A stretch of 64,000 nt of DNA from Myceligenerans indicum. Lineage in GTDB: Bacteria > Actinomycetota > Actinomycetes > Actinomycetales > Cellulomonadaceae. The DNA lies in assembly GCF_016742955.1 (NCBI RefSeq), contig NZ_JABBYC010000011.1, forward strand, positions 40,654-104,653, written 5' to 3'. Under the pieces are notes generated by a model, which was not told where the DNA came from, made no database searches, and saw only the letters and a list, made by a program, of their open reading frames with translations. Below, one piece after another: positions 1-7,925 of the stretch; the first letter of the stretch is position 1, and each line of letters begins with the position of its first letter. Both the position numbers and the translations under genes were made by a program.

Positions 1-1741
1 GTGCGTCGGTGTCTGCCTCGAAGATCTCGATTGCCCGAGAGGGAGTGATGTCATCGCAAAGCGTGATGAGGCTTGGGCACAGGTTCTGGAGGCGATTTTC
101 GTCAAGGATCTTCAGATCGGGGGCGAGCAGTTCGAAAAGTGCCCGGTCATCGTCGCCCAGATTCGCAACTTCGGTAGCTGGAGCGAATGATCCGTCAAGG
201 CACGGCACGATCGCTACCTCGCCTGCGAGGGCGTTCGTGAGCAAAGCCTTGCCCCGAGCTTGGAGGGATTCGATGAGTTGAAGGACCGCCTCGACATCGT
301 CTTCGGCGAGAAGCGAGTCGTTGGATGGGATCCATGGACCAGTGACGTCGGCAAGATTGAGCGCGTCAACGACGTCGTCCACTGCGAGGTCGCTCATCCC
401 GTATTGGGTCCGGGATATCTGGCGTGCCTCAGGTCGGATCGACGGGTGTAAGAGCGTCAAGTCCAGCTTTGTGAGTGCATCGGCCGCCTGGTACTCGTGG
501 TCGTCGCGAGGCACGAGGACCCCCCGCGGTGTCACCCTGCGCCCATCGGCAAGCAGAGCGATCGATGCATCGGTGGCCGCCGACTTGGCGTGCGTGAAAA
601 ATGCACTGAAGGGTGCCGGATACTCGTCTCTCGCGATGTCCCGGTTGATCTGCTCGACCGCGACGAGGTATCGCCATGCGACCCGCTCCCCGAGAGCGTC
701 CGCTATCTCTTCCAGATGCTCTGCTGTGATCCGAGCGGCGGTCTCGATTAGTAAGTCGTTCCACCTGCCGCGGAACCCTTGGCCGCCGAACTCGACGGTC
801 TTTCGGTCCTGGCGCGGGAAGAACGTGCCGTTGACGTGGCCGGTCCAGCCAGTCCGCGTTTCCGTAGGCAGGTCGGCGAAGACCCGGCCAACCCGCTCCG
901 CATCGATGGGGACCGCCACCTGTACGCGGGGCGACCTGTCAGATCTCGACTCGCCGAAGTGGGCCTTCAACTCCGCCGCACCCTCGGCCTGGCCGCCCAG
1001 GAGCAGCCACTCACTCGGCGTGCCGTTGATCTCGATGGTTATGCGGTCTGCCTGCTTCGACCGCGTGACCACCGTGCGCCGGCCGGATGCATGAAACTCG
1101 AGCGAGCGAAGCCGCTCGAGGAAGATGAGAGCCGGTGCCGCGCCGTCGATCATCTGCGCGATCAGTGCACTGACCTCGCTCTCGGCGAGCGGTGTAGCGC
1201 CAAGTGCCCGTCGCAGCTCGGAGTCGCTGCGTGCCCAAGGCAGATGGAAAGTTGTCCCCGGCTGTTCGTGATCTCGGGAACAGCCGCCAGAGCAGACGCG
1301 AATTCTTCGGTCCTCGGGTTGGAGCTCGTTGAGGATCAGGTGCCATCCCGCTGTGACTAGCTCGGGGTGGTCGGTGACTTGGTAGACGGCAGTGAAACCG
1401 ACGCCGAACGCGCCGGTCGTTGAGTCGTCATCTGACTTGTGGCGACCGGCGACCAGGCGGAACGAGTGCAGGTCGCAACTACGTCGTCCCGCGTCCCGCC
1501 AGGGACAGGTGCGTCGCTCCTGCTGCTGGCCGCAGTCGCTGAAGACGGCCGAGTTCCAGACCGCGAGTTCGTCCTCCGAGGCCGTGAACCGGATGCTGTC
1601 GGCAGCGGCATCGTTGGCGTTCTGCGTCAGCTCGTTGAGCAGTGTTGCCCCGCCGCCCAGATCCTTGAGGATGTTTGCCAAGTTGCCGAGGTGGTCAGAT
1701 GACCGTGACAGGGCTTCGTTCGGGCCTGTGGTGTGCGTCAT
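1..1741 (-). CDS. HSP90/sacsin-like GHKL ATPase, 3' end outside window
   Basis: The minus strand is open from an ATG at 1741 to the left edge: about 580 codons, no stop, so the gene is cut by the window. The N-terminus carries the GHKL ATP site: an N-box in LLNELTQNANDAAAD (about residues 35-49) and a glycine lid TGAFGVGFTAVYQV (about 110-123). This is the arrangement of sacsin-type HSP90-like ATPase domains, which occur in large bacterial defence proteins. Between the two motifs is a Cys/His-rich stretch (CGQQQERRTC, then RRSCDLHSF) that could bind zinc; this is an inference. The remaining visible part, from about residue 180 on, matches nothing I can name. The gene is divergent from the restriction-remnant/SIR2/UvrD operon, with 156 bp between the starts. 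The ATPase fold is confident; a defence role rests on the neighbours. Confidence 0.75.
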   Translation of the reverse strand, partial: MTHTTGPNEALSRSSDHLGNLANILKDLGGGATLLNELTQNANDAAADSIRFTASEDELAVWNSAVFSDCGQQQERRTCPWRDAGRRSCDLHSFRLVAGRHKSDDDSTTGAFGVGFTAVYQVTDHPELVTAGWHLILNELQPEDRRIRVCSGGCSRDHEQPGTTFHLPWARSDSELRRALGATPLAESEVSALIAQMIDGAAPALIFLERLRSLEFHASGRRTVVTRSKQADRITIEINGTPSEWLLLGGQAEGAAELKAHFGESRSDRSPRVQVAVPIDAERVGRVFADLPTETRTGWTGHVNGTFFPRQDRKTVEFGGQGFRGRWNDLLIETAARITAEHLEEIADALGERVAWRYLVAVEQINRDIARDEYPAPFSAFFTHAKSAATDASIALLADGRRVTPRGVLVPRDDHEYQAADALTKLDLTLLHPSIRPEARQISRTQYGMSDLAVDDVVDALNLADVTGPWIPSNDSLLAEDDVEAVLQLIESLQARGKALLTNALAGEVAIVPCLDGSFAPATEVANLGDDDRALFELLAPDLKILDENRLQNLCPSLITLCDDITPSRAIEIFEADTDA

Positions 1742-1862
1742 ACCTGCCCCCTCCGTAGTGCACGAAACCTACCAACGGGTCATCTGAGACTGCCATGGGC
1801 GGTGTAGGCGCGCTAGGGCGCCTGGCGGTTCGGCCAGTTTTGGCCAGGGTCGGTAGGGTTGC

Positions 1863-1874
1863 ACCTGCGCAGGT
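1863..1874. promoter_or_regulatory. Perfect 12-bp palindrome in divergent promoter region
   Basis: ACCTGCGCAGGT is its own reverse complement. It lies 24 bp upstream of the GTG at 1898, between two divergent defence genes, where an operator would sit. A looser repeat, GGCCA-N4-TGGCC, lies just upstream (about 1832-1845). No regulator gene is in this part of the window, so the binding protein is unknown. Confidence 0.35.
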
Positions 1875-1897
1875 AGCCACGCCGACAAGGAGCGAGA

Positions 1898-2365
1898 GTG
1901 ACGTCGATCGACAACCCGATCCTGAACTCTCCCTACGAGCAGCCTGACCGCCACTACGTGATCGGCCCGCAGGGCCCGACAGGCGAGGTTCGTGACGGTC
2001 GCCGCCCGAGCGAGTCGTTAATCCCTATCGCGGTGACGAAGAAGGGCAAGGCGTTCGAGCAGGAGGGCTTCGACTTCGACCTCACCCACCGGGTGATCTT
2101 CGCCCAGCGCGAGGCCGCGCTCTGGATCATTGACACCAACTACAACGAGGAGTCATTCTTCGTCCGCCACTGCTACTTCACGGGCGGCAACGACCCGTAC
2201 AAGCGGCTCAAGACGGCCCTAAAATCCGACATCGACGAGGACGCCTGGGCATCGCTCTACCAGACGACCTCACGTCCGTTCGCTAAGCCCGAGACGGGCA
2301 AGATTGCGATCAAGGTCATCAACGACTACGGCGACGAGGTCATGAAGGTCTTCGAGGTGGTGTGA
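1898..2365 (+). CDS. Chimeric remnant of a type III restriction system (Res N-terminus joined to Mod C-terminus)
   Basis: 155 aa, GTG start with AAGGAG at 1887-1892. Residues 1 to about 50 (IDNPILNSPYEQPDRHY ... EVRDGRRPSESLIPI) look like the N-terminus of BPTD_3080-type type III restriction helicases, which start with NPILNSP and a GRRxS motif. Residues from about 57 on (WIIDTNYNEESFFVRHCYF ... GKIAIKVINDYGDEVMKV) look like the C-terminal end of the partner adenine methyltransferase. No helicase motif and no DPPY motif is present. The simplest reading is an in-frame deletion across a Res-Mod pair that left a short fused ORF. Its stop is one base from the SIR2 start, so translation of the fusion may still couple SIR2 expression. 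Family matches are from memory; a genuine small protein of unknown function is the alternative. Confidence 0.6.
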   Translation: MTSIDNPILNSPYEQPDRHYVIGPQGPTGEVRDGRRPSESLIPIAVTKKGKAFEQEGFDFDLTHRVIFAQREAALWIIDTNYNEESFFVRHCYFTGGNDPYKRLKTALKSDIDEDAWASLYQTTSRPFAKPETGKIAIKVINDYGDEVMKVFEVV

Positions 2366-2366
2366 T

Positions 2367-3383
2367 ATGCCAGCTCCGGAGCCGCCCCGTGACACGAAGG
2401 TCTGGTTCTTCGGAGCGGGACTGTCCAGTGCCTTCGGGCTCCCGAACACGCCCGCGCTTTTGAAGGAGCTCGAGACTGCACTGCGCCCACAGCTCAGCGC
2501 ACGGCTTCGAGCGGCATACAAGTTCCTGTATCCCGACGCCACCTACGACCACTATCAGCCTGACGTCGTGGACTTCTTCTCGTCACTCAGCGCATTCGTC
2601 GGTGTGGGACAAGGCTGGCCGGGCACAGGGCTCAAGGACAGCCAGACCCTTCTCCGCGAGCTCAAGCGGGCCATCGCTCACCTTCTGATCACGCGGACGA
2701 AGGAGGTCGACGGCGTCAAGCTCCGGAAGCATCCCTACCTGACCGAAGCTGTTCAGCCGGGTCACGTCATCGTCACGACGAATTGGGACCCGCTCGTCGA
2801 ACGTCACGCGGAACTCAGGGAAGTGCCGCTCCGTCGGTCGCGCGAGAGCGGGAGGTTTTCGACCTCGGGAGTCACGCTCCTTAAGCTCCACGGCTCCGTG
2901 GACTGGACATCGAACCGGACGGTCAAACGGAGCTACGACCATACTGACTATGCGTCCCTCACCGAGCTTCAGACGGCCGGCCGACAGTACCGTGTGGCAC
3001 TTCCCAGTCTCGAAGGCGACGTCGACCAGCTGGTTCGGATACGTGCGTACCTCGGAGACATGTGGAGCCGAGTCTCGAGTAGGACTTACGAGCCGTGGAT
3101 CGTCACGATGGTCACTGGGAAGCAGGACGAGCTCGGGCCACTCCAGGCAGTGTGGCGTGACGCATATGCGGCGCTCGGCCGCGCCGACAGGGTCGAGATC
3201 GCTGGGTACTCACTACCGCCGGACGACATCGAGGTCCGCACTCTCATCCGCGCCGGAGTGATGCGCGGCCGCGACGAACCGGCCCTCAAGGTGGTTGATC
3301 CATCCCCGCCGGTCCACGCACGGTTCCGATCCCTGATCACCCACCAGATCGAGTCTGACTACGGGGGAGTGCCACGAGCATGA
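2367..3383 (+). CDS. SIR2-like NADase/defence protein
   Basis: 338 aa. SIR2-family features: N-terminal nucleotide loop WFFGAGLSSAFGLPNTP (about residues 13-29), TTNWDPLVE in the middle, LLKLHGSVDW, and a C-terminal AGYSLPPDDIEVRTLI block typical of SIR2-like defence proteins. In phage defence these domains usually hydrolyse NAD+ when an associated sensor is triggered; here that is inferred. The ATG is one base after the preceding stop and the ATGA at 3380 overlaps the helicase start, so all three genes form one translationally coupled operon. No transmembrane segment or signal peptide is seen. It could deacetylate or ADP-ribosylate instead. Confidence 0.85.
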   Translation: MPAPEPPRDTKVWFFGAGLSSAFGLPNTPALLKELETALRPQLSARLRAAYKFLYPDATYDHYQPDVVDFFSSLSAFVGVGQGWPGTGLKDSQTLLRELKRAIAHLLITRTKEVDGVKLRKHPYLTEAVQPGHVIVTTNWDPLVERHAELREVPLRRSRESGRFSTSGVTLLKLHGSVDWTSNRTVKRSYDHTDYASLTELQTAGRQYRVALPSLEGDVDQLVRIRAYLGDMWSRVSSRTYEPWIVTMVTGKQDELGPLQAVWRDAYAALGRADRVEIAGYSLPPDDIEVRTLIRAGVMRGRDEPALKVVDPSPPVHARFRSLITHQIESDYGGVPRA

Positions 3384-6190
3384 CCAACTACACCGCAGCC
3401 CAGGCCGAGGCGATCGCCTGCCTTGACGAGCCGCTGCAGATCATCGCTTGCGCCGGGTCCGGCAAGACTCAGGTGATCTCACAGCGGATCGCGGCGATCC
3501 TGTCCCAGCCCGGGGTCAAGCCCGCGAACCTGATCGCGTTCACGTTCACTGAGAAGGCGGCCGCGGAGCTTAAGGAGCGCATCCTGTCGGTCCTCGAAGC
3601 CGAGGGCGTGAGCACCCAAGGCATTGCCGAGATGTACATCGGCACCATGCACGGCTACGCACTAGACCTCGTGCAGAGGCTCGTGCCCGAGACGTTCAAG
3701 TTCTCCGTGCTCACGGACATCACCGCGCGGCTCTTCGTCGACAGGAACAGCCGCAAGTCGGGACTAACCGAGTGCCCGACGTCGCTGACAAGCACACCGC
3801 GGCTGCGCCGCTACATCCACTCAAAGCTCTACATGCAGGTCACGACCGTCCTTCGGGAAGACGCCGTGGACGAGGACTTGGTGCCCAACGGCGTGCTCAA
3901 GGCGCACTGGGACTACATGCAGCTCCTCTACGGCAACGCCTACTTCGACTTCACCGAGATGATCAATCTCGCGGTGCAGCTCCTGGAGGGCGACCCGAGC
4001 CAGGACGCCGCTGCGGCACTGATCCAGGGTCACATTCGCGATGACATTCACTACGTCGTCGTCGACGAGTACCAGGACGTCAACCCGCTCCAAGAGCGGC
4101 TCGTTCGGGGGCTCACGCAGTTCGGTGCGAACCTCTGCGTCGTTGGCGACGACGACCAGACCATCTACCAATGGCGCGGGAGCGAAGTCAGCAACATCGT
4201 CACCTTCTGGGACCGCTACTCCGGTGTTCGGCAGGTGACTCTCGACGACAACTTCCGTTCGAGCGAGGGCGTCGTCGAGGTCGGCCGGTCGGTCGCTGAG
4301 CTGATCCAGCTGGGGAACCGACTGCCTAAAGCCATGGTGGCGTCCGGACACCAGCAGTTCGAACGAGGTGATCTGCTCGCGGTCGACTTCCCCGACCCGC
4401 AATCCGAGGCCGCCTGGATCTGCGAGCGCATCCAGGCGATGCACGGACTTGCGTTCCAGGACGCGATCTCGTCAGAGCCACGAGGCCTGTCTTGGTCGGA
4501 CTTCGCCGTCCTCTTCCGCTCAGTCAAGGCCGACGCCGGCGAGCTCGTCGAGGAGATGCGCAAACGGGACATCCCCTACGTGATCAAGGGCCTCAATCGA
4601 CTGTTCGAGAGCCCGGAGATTCAGGCGATTGTTGGGGTCTTCGAGTTCATGGCGGGCAGGCTCGACGAGCCTGCCCTTCGCCAGCGCTTCATCGACGCTC
4701 ACCTCCTGCCACCCACCGGCAACTGGGCGGACGCCATGGCCGTACTCAACGAGGGTCGCGACTTCGGACGAGGCGACCGGTGGGGCGTCTACAACATCCA
4801 GCGCCTCTATCTCGAGTTCCTCGAAGCGCTGGAGCTCCGCGAGGAGACAGTCCCCGGTAAGCCTGAACGTGCCGAACTGGTCTTCTACCAGCTCGGGAAG
4901 TTCAGCCAGGCGATCTCCGACTTCGAGGCGATTTACTTCAACACCGACCCCGAACAGAAGTACCAGCAGTTCGCCGACTGGCTCACCTTCCCCGACCAAG
5001 CGCCGAGCTACTACGCCGATGCGGACGCCGACGCCGGCTACGCAATGCCCGACGCCGTGGTGATCTCGACGGTTCACCAGGCCAAGGGCATGCAGTGGCC
5101 GGCCGTCTTCGTGCCGTGCCTGCGAAGCAACAGGTTCCCGGCCAAGCGTCAGGGCGGGGTCGGCCTCTTCCACGTGATCCCCGATACCGCCGTCTCCAGC
5201 CCAGACCGCTATCGAGGGACCGTCGAGGACGAGACCCGACTCTTCTACGTCGCCGTGACACGGGCGCAGAAGTACCTGTTCGTCTCCTACTCACCTGTGC
5301 CGTCCAACCGGCTTTACCGCCGTCGTTCACTGTTCTTCGACCACTGCACCAGGCAGAAGTGGTTCCTCACCCGCGACCCCGGCGTCCGCGGGACGAGACT
5401 GACGCCCCACGCGAAGCGCGAGATCCCCAACGTCACGCTGTCGTTCTCGGAGCTCAAGTACCTGTTCGAGTGCCCGTACCAGTTCAAGCTCCGGTTCCTC
5501 TACGGCTTCAACCCGCCGATTCACGAAGCGCTCGGCTACGGCAAGGGCCTCCACGACGCGCTCGCCGAGGCTCACAAGCGCGCGCTCGCCGACGATATTG
5601 TTAGCCCGACCGAGGCGGCCGAACTCGTGGAACGGCACTTGCACACGCCCTACGCCTACCCAGCTCTACGTGACGCACTGCGCAAGGCTGCCGTCGAGTC
5701 GGTCGGTCGGTACCTCACCGATCACCAAGACGACCTTGCGCGCACAGTCCACAGCGAGAAGCAGATCCAAGTGCACGTCGCACCCGGGATCACAGTCGAC
5801 GGCCGTATCGACCTCGTCCGTCGCCTCGACAAGGACGAGCTGGCGATCGTTGACTTCAAGTCGACGGCACGCGCCCAGGACGAGGACGTGACCCGCGACC
5901 AACTGCATGTCTACGCAGTCGGGTACGAGGAACTCAGCGGCGAGCGGGCCGACCTGGTCGAGGTGCTCAACCTCGACGAGCAGGGCAAGACCATCCGTGA
6001 ACTCGTGGAGGACCCGCTGCTCGTCGAGGTTCGCGGGCGGATTAAGAATGCAGGCGACTCGCTCCGTGAGAACGACCTGCCGCGGCTGCCGGTGTGGAAC
6101 GACAAGTGTGGGAAGTGCGACCTCGCCGAACTCTGTCGCGACGTCCCGGCCGACAGCCGGAAGGCGCGTCGTGCAGCATCAGGGCGATGA
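3380..6190 (+). CDS. UvrD/AddA-type superfamily 1 helicase with C-terminal PD-(D/E)XK Fe-S nuclease
   Basis: 936 aa. Helicase motifs in order: Walker A ACAGSGKT (residues 23-30), AFTFTEKAAAELKER (motif Ia), VVVDEYQDVNPLQ (Walker B), VVGDDDQTIYQWRGS (motif III), TVHQAKGMQWPAVFV (motif V) and LFYVAVTRAQKYL (motif VI). The last 250 residues form a RecB/AddB-like nuclease: VDGRIDLV and LAIVDFKST give the D and D-x-K core, QLHVYAVGY the trailing helix. Four cysteines (C698, C910, C913, C919) match the Fe-S staple of AddB/Cas4-like nucleases. Thus it should unwind and cut DNA alone. It overlaps SIR2 by ATGA. A SIR2 plus helicase-nuclease pair resembles other NAD-depletion or Gabija-like defence logic, but I do not recognise this exact pair as a named system. 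Confidence 0.9.
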   Translation: MTNYTAAQAEAIACLDEPLQIIACAGSGKTQVISQRIAAILSQPGVKPANLIAFTFTEKAAAELKERILSVLEAEGVSTQGIAEMYIGTMHGYALDLVQRLVPETFKFSVLTDITARLFVDRNSRKSGLTECPTSLTSTPRLRRYIHSKLYMQVTTVLREDAVDEDLVPNGVLKAHWDYMQLLYGNAYFDFTEMINLAVQLLEGDPSQDAAAALIQGHIRDDIHYVVVDEYQDVNPLQERLVRGLTQFGANLCVVGDDDQTIYQWRGSEVSNIVTFWDRYSGVRQVTLDDNFRSSEGVVEVGRSVAELIQLGNRLPKAMVASGHQQFERGDLLAVDFPDPQSEAAWICERIQAMHGLAFQDAISSEPRGLSWSDFAVLFRSVKADAGELVEEMRKRDIPYVIKGLNRLFESPEIQAIVGVFEFMAGRLDEPALRQRFIDAHLLPPTGNWADAMAVLNEGRDFGRGDRWGVYNIQRLYLEFLEALELREETVPGKPERAELVFYQLGKFSQAISDFEAIYFNTDPEQKYQQFADWLTFPDQAPSYYADADADAGYAMPDAVVISTVHQAKGMQWPAVFVPCLRSNRFPAKRQGGVGLFHVIPDTAVSSPDRYRGTVEDETRLFYVAVTRAQKYLFVSYSPVPSNRLYRRRSLFFDHCTRQKWFLTRDPGVRGTRLTPHAKREIPNVTLSFSELKYLFECPYQFKLRFLYGFNPPIHEALGYGKGLHDALAEAHKRALADDIVSPTEAAELVERHLHTPYAYPALRDALRKAAVESVGRYLTDHQDDLARTVHSEKQIQVHVAPGITVDGRIDLVRRLDKDELAIVDFKSTARAQDEDVTRDQLHVYAVGYEELSGERADLVEVLNLDEQGKTIRELVEDPLLVEVRGRIKNAGDSLRENDLPRLPVWNDKCGKCDLAELCRDVPADSRKARRAASGR

Positions 6191-6296
6191 ATTCCAGCCG
6201 GTCAACGAACCGCCGCGGTGAATAGGGGTTCCCACTTCAGCATCTCGTGAATCTACCGACAGGGTCTAACTCTGCCAAGGCGCAGAGTCGCCACCA

Positions 6297-6658
6297 GGCC
6301 TGACTTGGGTCAAATGGCTTGGCGCGTCGCCAGCCAGGTTTTATACAGGCGGACGATGGCGCTTCATGCTGGATCGAGGGATCTGCGGGCAGGCGACCCT
6401 GCCAGACCGGCCGCGGATGAGCATGGGCGACGTTTCGACAATGCCGCGATATCCCGCCTCTACCTCCGTCGACGAGGCGCAACGGACTCATCGCACACCA
6501 TTCGCTCCCAAAGTAGGCCGCGTCTGTGGGAGCTGTCCCGCCGGCGAGGGAGCTGTTTAGTGCCCTACTCAGGCACTAATTCCACAGAACCCGGAGCGTC
6601 AGCCCAGGTCACCGCCGTGGACATTGCCGCTGTGGATAGAGGTGACCCAAGTCAGGCC
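6297..6658. repeat. 16-bp inverted repeats bounding about 330 bp of non-coding DNA
   Basis: GGCCTGACTTGGGTCA at 6297-6312 is the exact reverse complement of TGACCCAAGTCAGGCC at 6643-6658. The pair lies in the convergent gap 6191-6683 between the helicase and methyltransferase stops. I see no credible gene in the gap. The pair could be the ends of a small non-autonomous element, a decayed IS, or a transcript-length fold. No target-site duplication is evident beside the arms. Confidence 0.5.
6557..6579. terminator. Hairpin between convergent operons, possible bidirectional terminator
   Basis: TTAGTGCC (6557-6564), a 7-base loop, then GGCACTAA (6572-6579) form a perfect 8-bp stem. It sits between two convergent operons, where a terminator is expected, but neither side is followed by a clear T-run, so an operator is also possible. 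Confidence 0.35.
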
Positions 6659-6683
6659 AGGCGGCCGCGGACAGGAACCTCAG

Positions 6684-7925
6684 CTAAATCTGATCGTCCC
6701 TGCAAGGAATCGTGGGTGGCGTCATGTCTTTTGGATCGACCGCGCTGAGGCGTCCATTGATTGGAACCGATGCTGGCGGCAGGGTTGTCATCAAGAGCTC
6801 GCGTGCCGCTCCGCGTCCTTTTCGTGACGAAGCGGTGTAGTTCAGCTGGACCACACGTTTTGAAATACGCCACTGCTTGACCCCCTCGTTCTGCCGAGCG
6901 TCGGCAGTCGGATGCATTTGCGCCGCACTGTAGTACGCGGGGTCTGTCATGAGTGCAGAGTCAAAGTCGTAGGACAGGATCCACCGGTAACGCATCTCCG
7001 TGCGGAGATACTGCGCCAGCGCTTCGTGCTGCAGTCCTGCCGTCCACTCCAAATCCCTTCCGAGGCGGCTCGGATCGACATCGAACGACTTGCGGTAGAG
7101 CTTGCCCGACTTCGAGAGATATGGAGGATCGAGGTACGCGACAACCCGATTCGGAATCAGGGTCTTGTAGTTGGATACGACTTCGGTGAGCGTCGCCTTC
7201 CAGTCGCCGCACCAGACATCGACGATGCGGCCGGCGTCGTAGAGGTGGCCTACGTACTCAAGCCGTTCCTTGATGGAGGCAAGGTTGAACCGGCATCCGA
7301 TGGTGTAGTCCGATTTCTGGGCGCGGCCGCCGATGGGCCCCGCCTGCCCGTGAAGGATGCCAGAGAAGGTCGTCCGGTTCAGGAACAGACATTTGACCGC
7401 CAGCTCAAGTTCCCTAGCCTTGCGACTCATCCCCGCGGCGGGCTCCCATGCGCGCCAGTAGTCCCAACGACTGAGCGCAACAGTCCCACCAGGCTCAACG
7501 AACTGTGCGTGTTCATCGGAAATACGTGACACGAGTTCGTCGGTCCGCGCTGCGGCGACCCTCCAGAACGCCGCAACCATGGGATCGGCGTCGGCCAGGA
7601 GCGCACGCTCGACGGTCCCGTCGCCGACGAGACGCAGCGACGTTGATGCGCCGCCGGCGAACGGCTCTACCAAGAGATCGACGTTTCGGATCTCCGCGGC
7701 GCCGCGCGCAGCGTCTATGAGTTCCCCGATGACGCTCGAGAGCCCAGTCTTGGCTCCTGGATACCGCAACGGGCTTTGATACCGGCCTGCAGCGAGCGGG
7801 TGAGTGATGGCGCCAGGGTCGGCCTTAATCTTGCGGATCTCGGGCTCGGGCGGCACTAAGCCGGTCGGCCCCGCAACGGCGGAACCGACCGGTTTAGAGT
7901 CCCTCTCATCTGCAAGAACGGTCAC
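6684..7925 (-). CDS. D12-class (Dam-like) N6-adenine DNA methyltransferase
   Basis: 413 aa from the GTG at 7925. Near the N-terminus is PLRYPGAKTGL, the SAM-site block of D12 enzymes; motif I is DLLVEPFAGGAS and the catalytic motif IV is VVAYLDPPYL. This order is that of alpha-class Dam/DpnM-type enzymes, which methylate adenine N6. The chosen GTG overlaps the NurA stop as GTGA, the same junction as HerA/NurA; the frame also allows a GTG at 7934. It is the last gene of a HerA-NurA-methyltransferase operon, which suggests modification of self DNA so that the HerA-NurA complex spares it. The recognition sequence cannot be read from the sequence. Confidence 0.88.
   Translation of the reverse strand: MTVLADERDSKPVGSAVAGPTGLVPPEPEIRKIKADPGAITHPLAAGRYQSPLRYPGAKTGLSSVIGELIDAARGAAEIRNVDLLVEPFAGGASTSLRLVGDGTVERALLADADPMVAAFWRVAAARTDELVSRISDEHAQFVEPGGTVALSRWDYWRAWEPAAGMSRKARELELAVKCLFLNRTTFSGILHGQAGPIGGRAQKSDYTIGCRFNLASIKERLEYVGHLYDAGRIVDVWCGDWKATLTEVVSNYKTLIPNRVVAYLDPPYLSKSGKLYRKSFDVDPSRLGRDLEWTAGLQHEALAQYLRTEMRYRWILSYDFDSALMTDPAYYSAAQMHPTADARQNEGVKQWRISKRVVQLNYTASSRKGRGAARELLMTTLPPASVPINGRLSAVDPKDMTPPTIPCRDDQI

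Noticed and set aside
321..1360. Plus-strand ORFs overlapping the HSP90-like gene
   Set aside because: The minus frame is open over the whole stretch with recognisable ATPase motifs; the plus ORFs are shadows.
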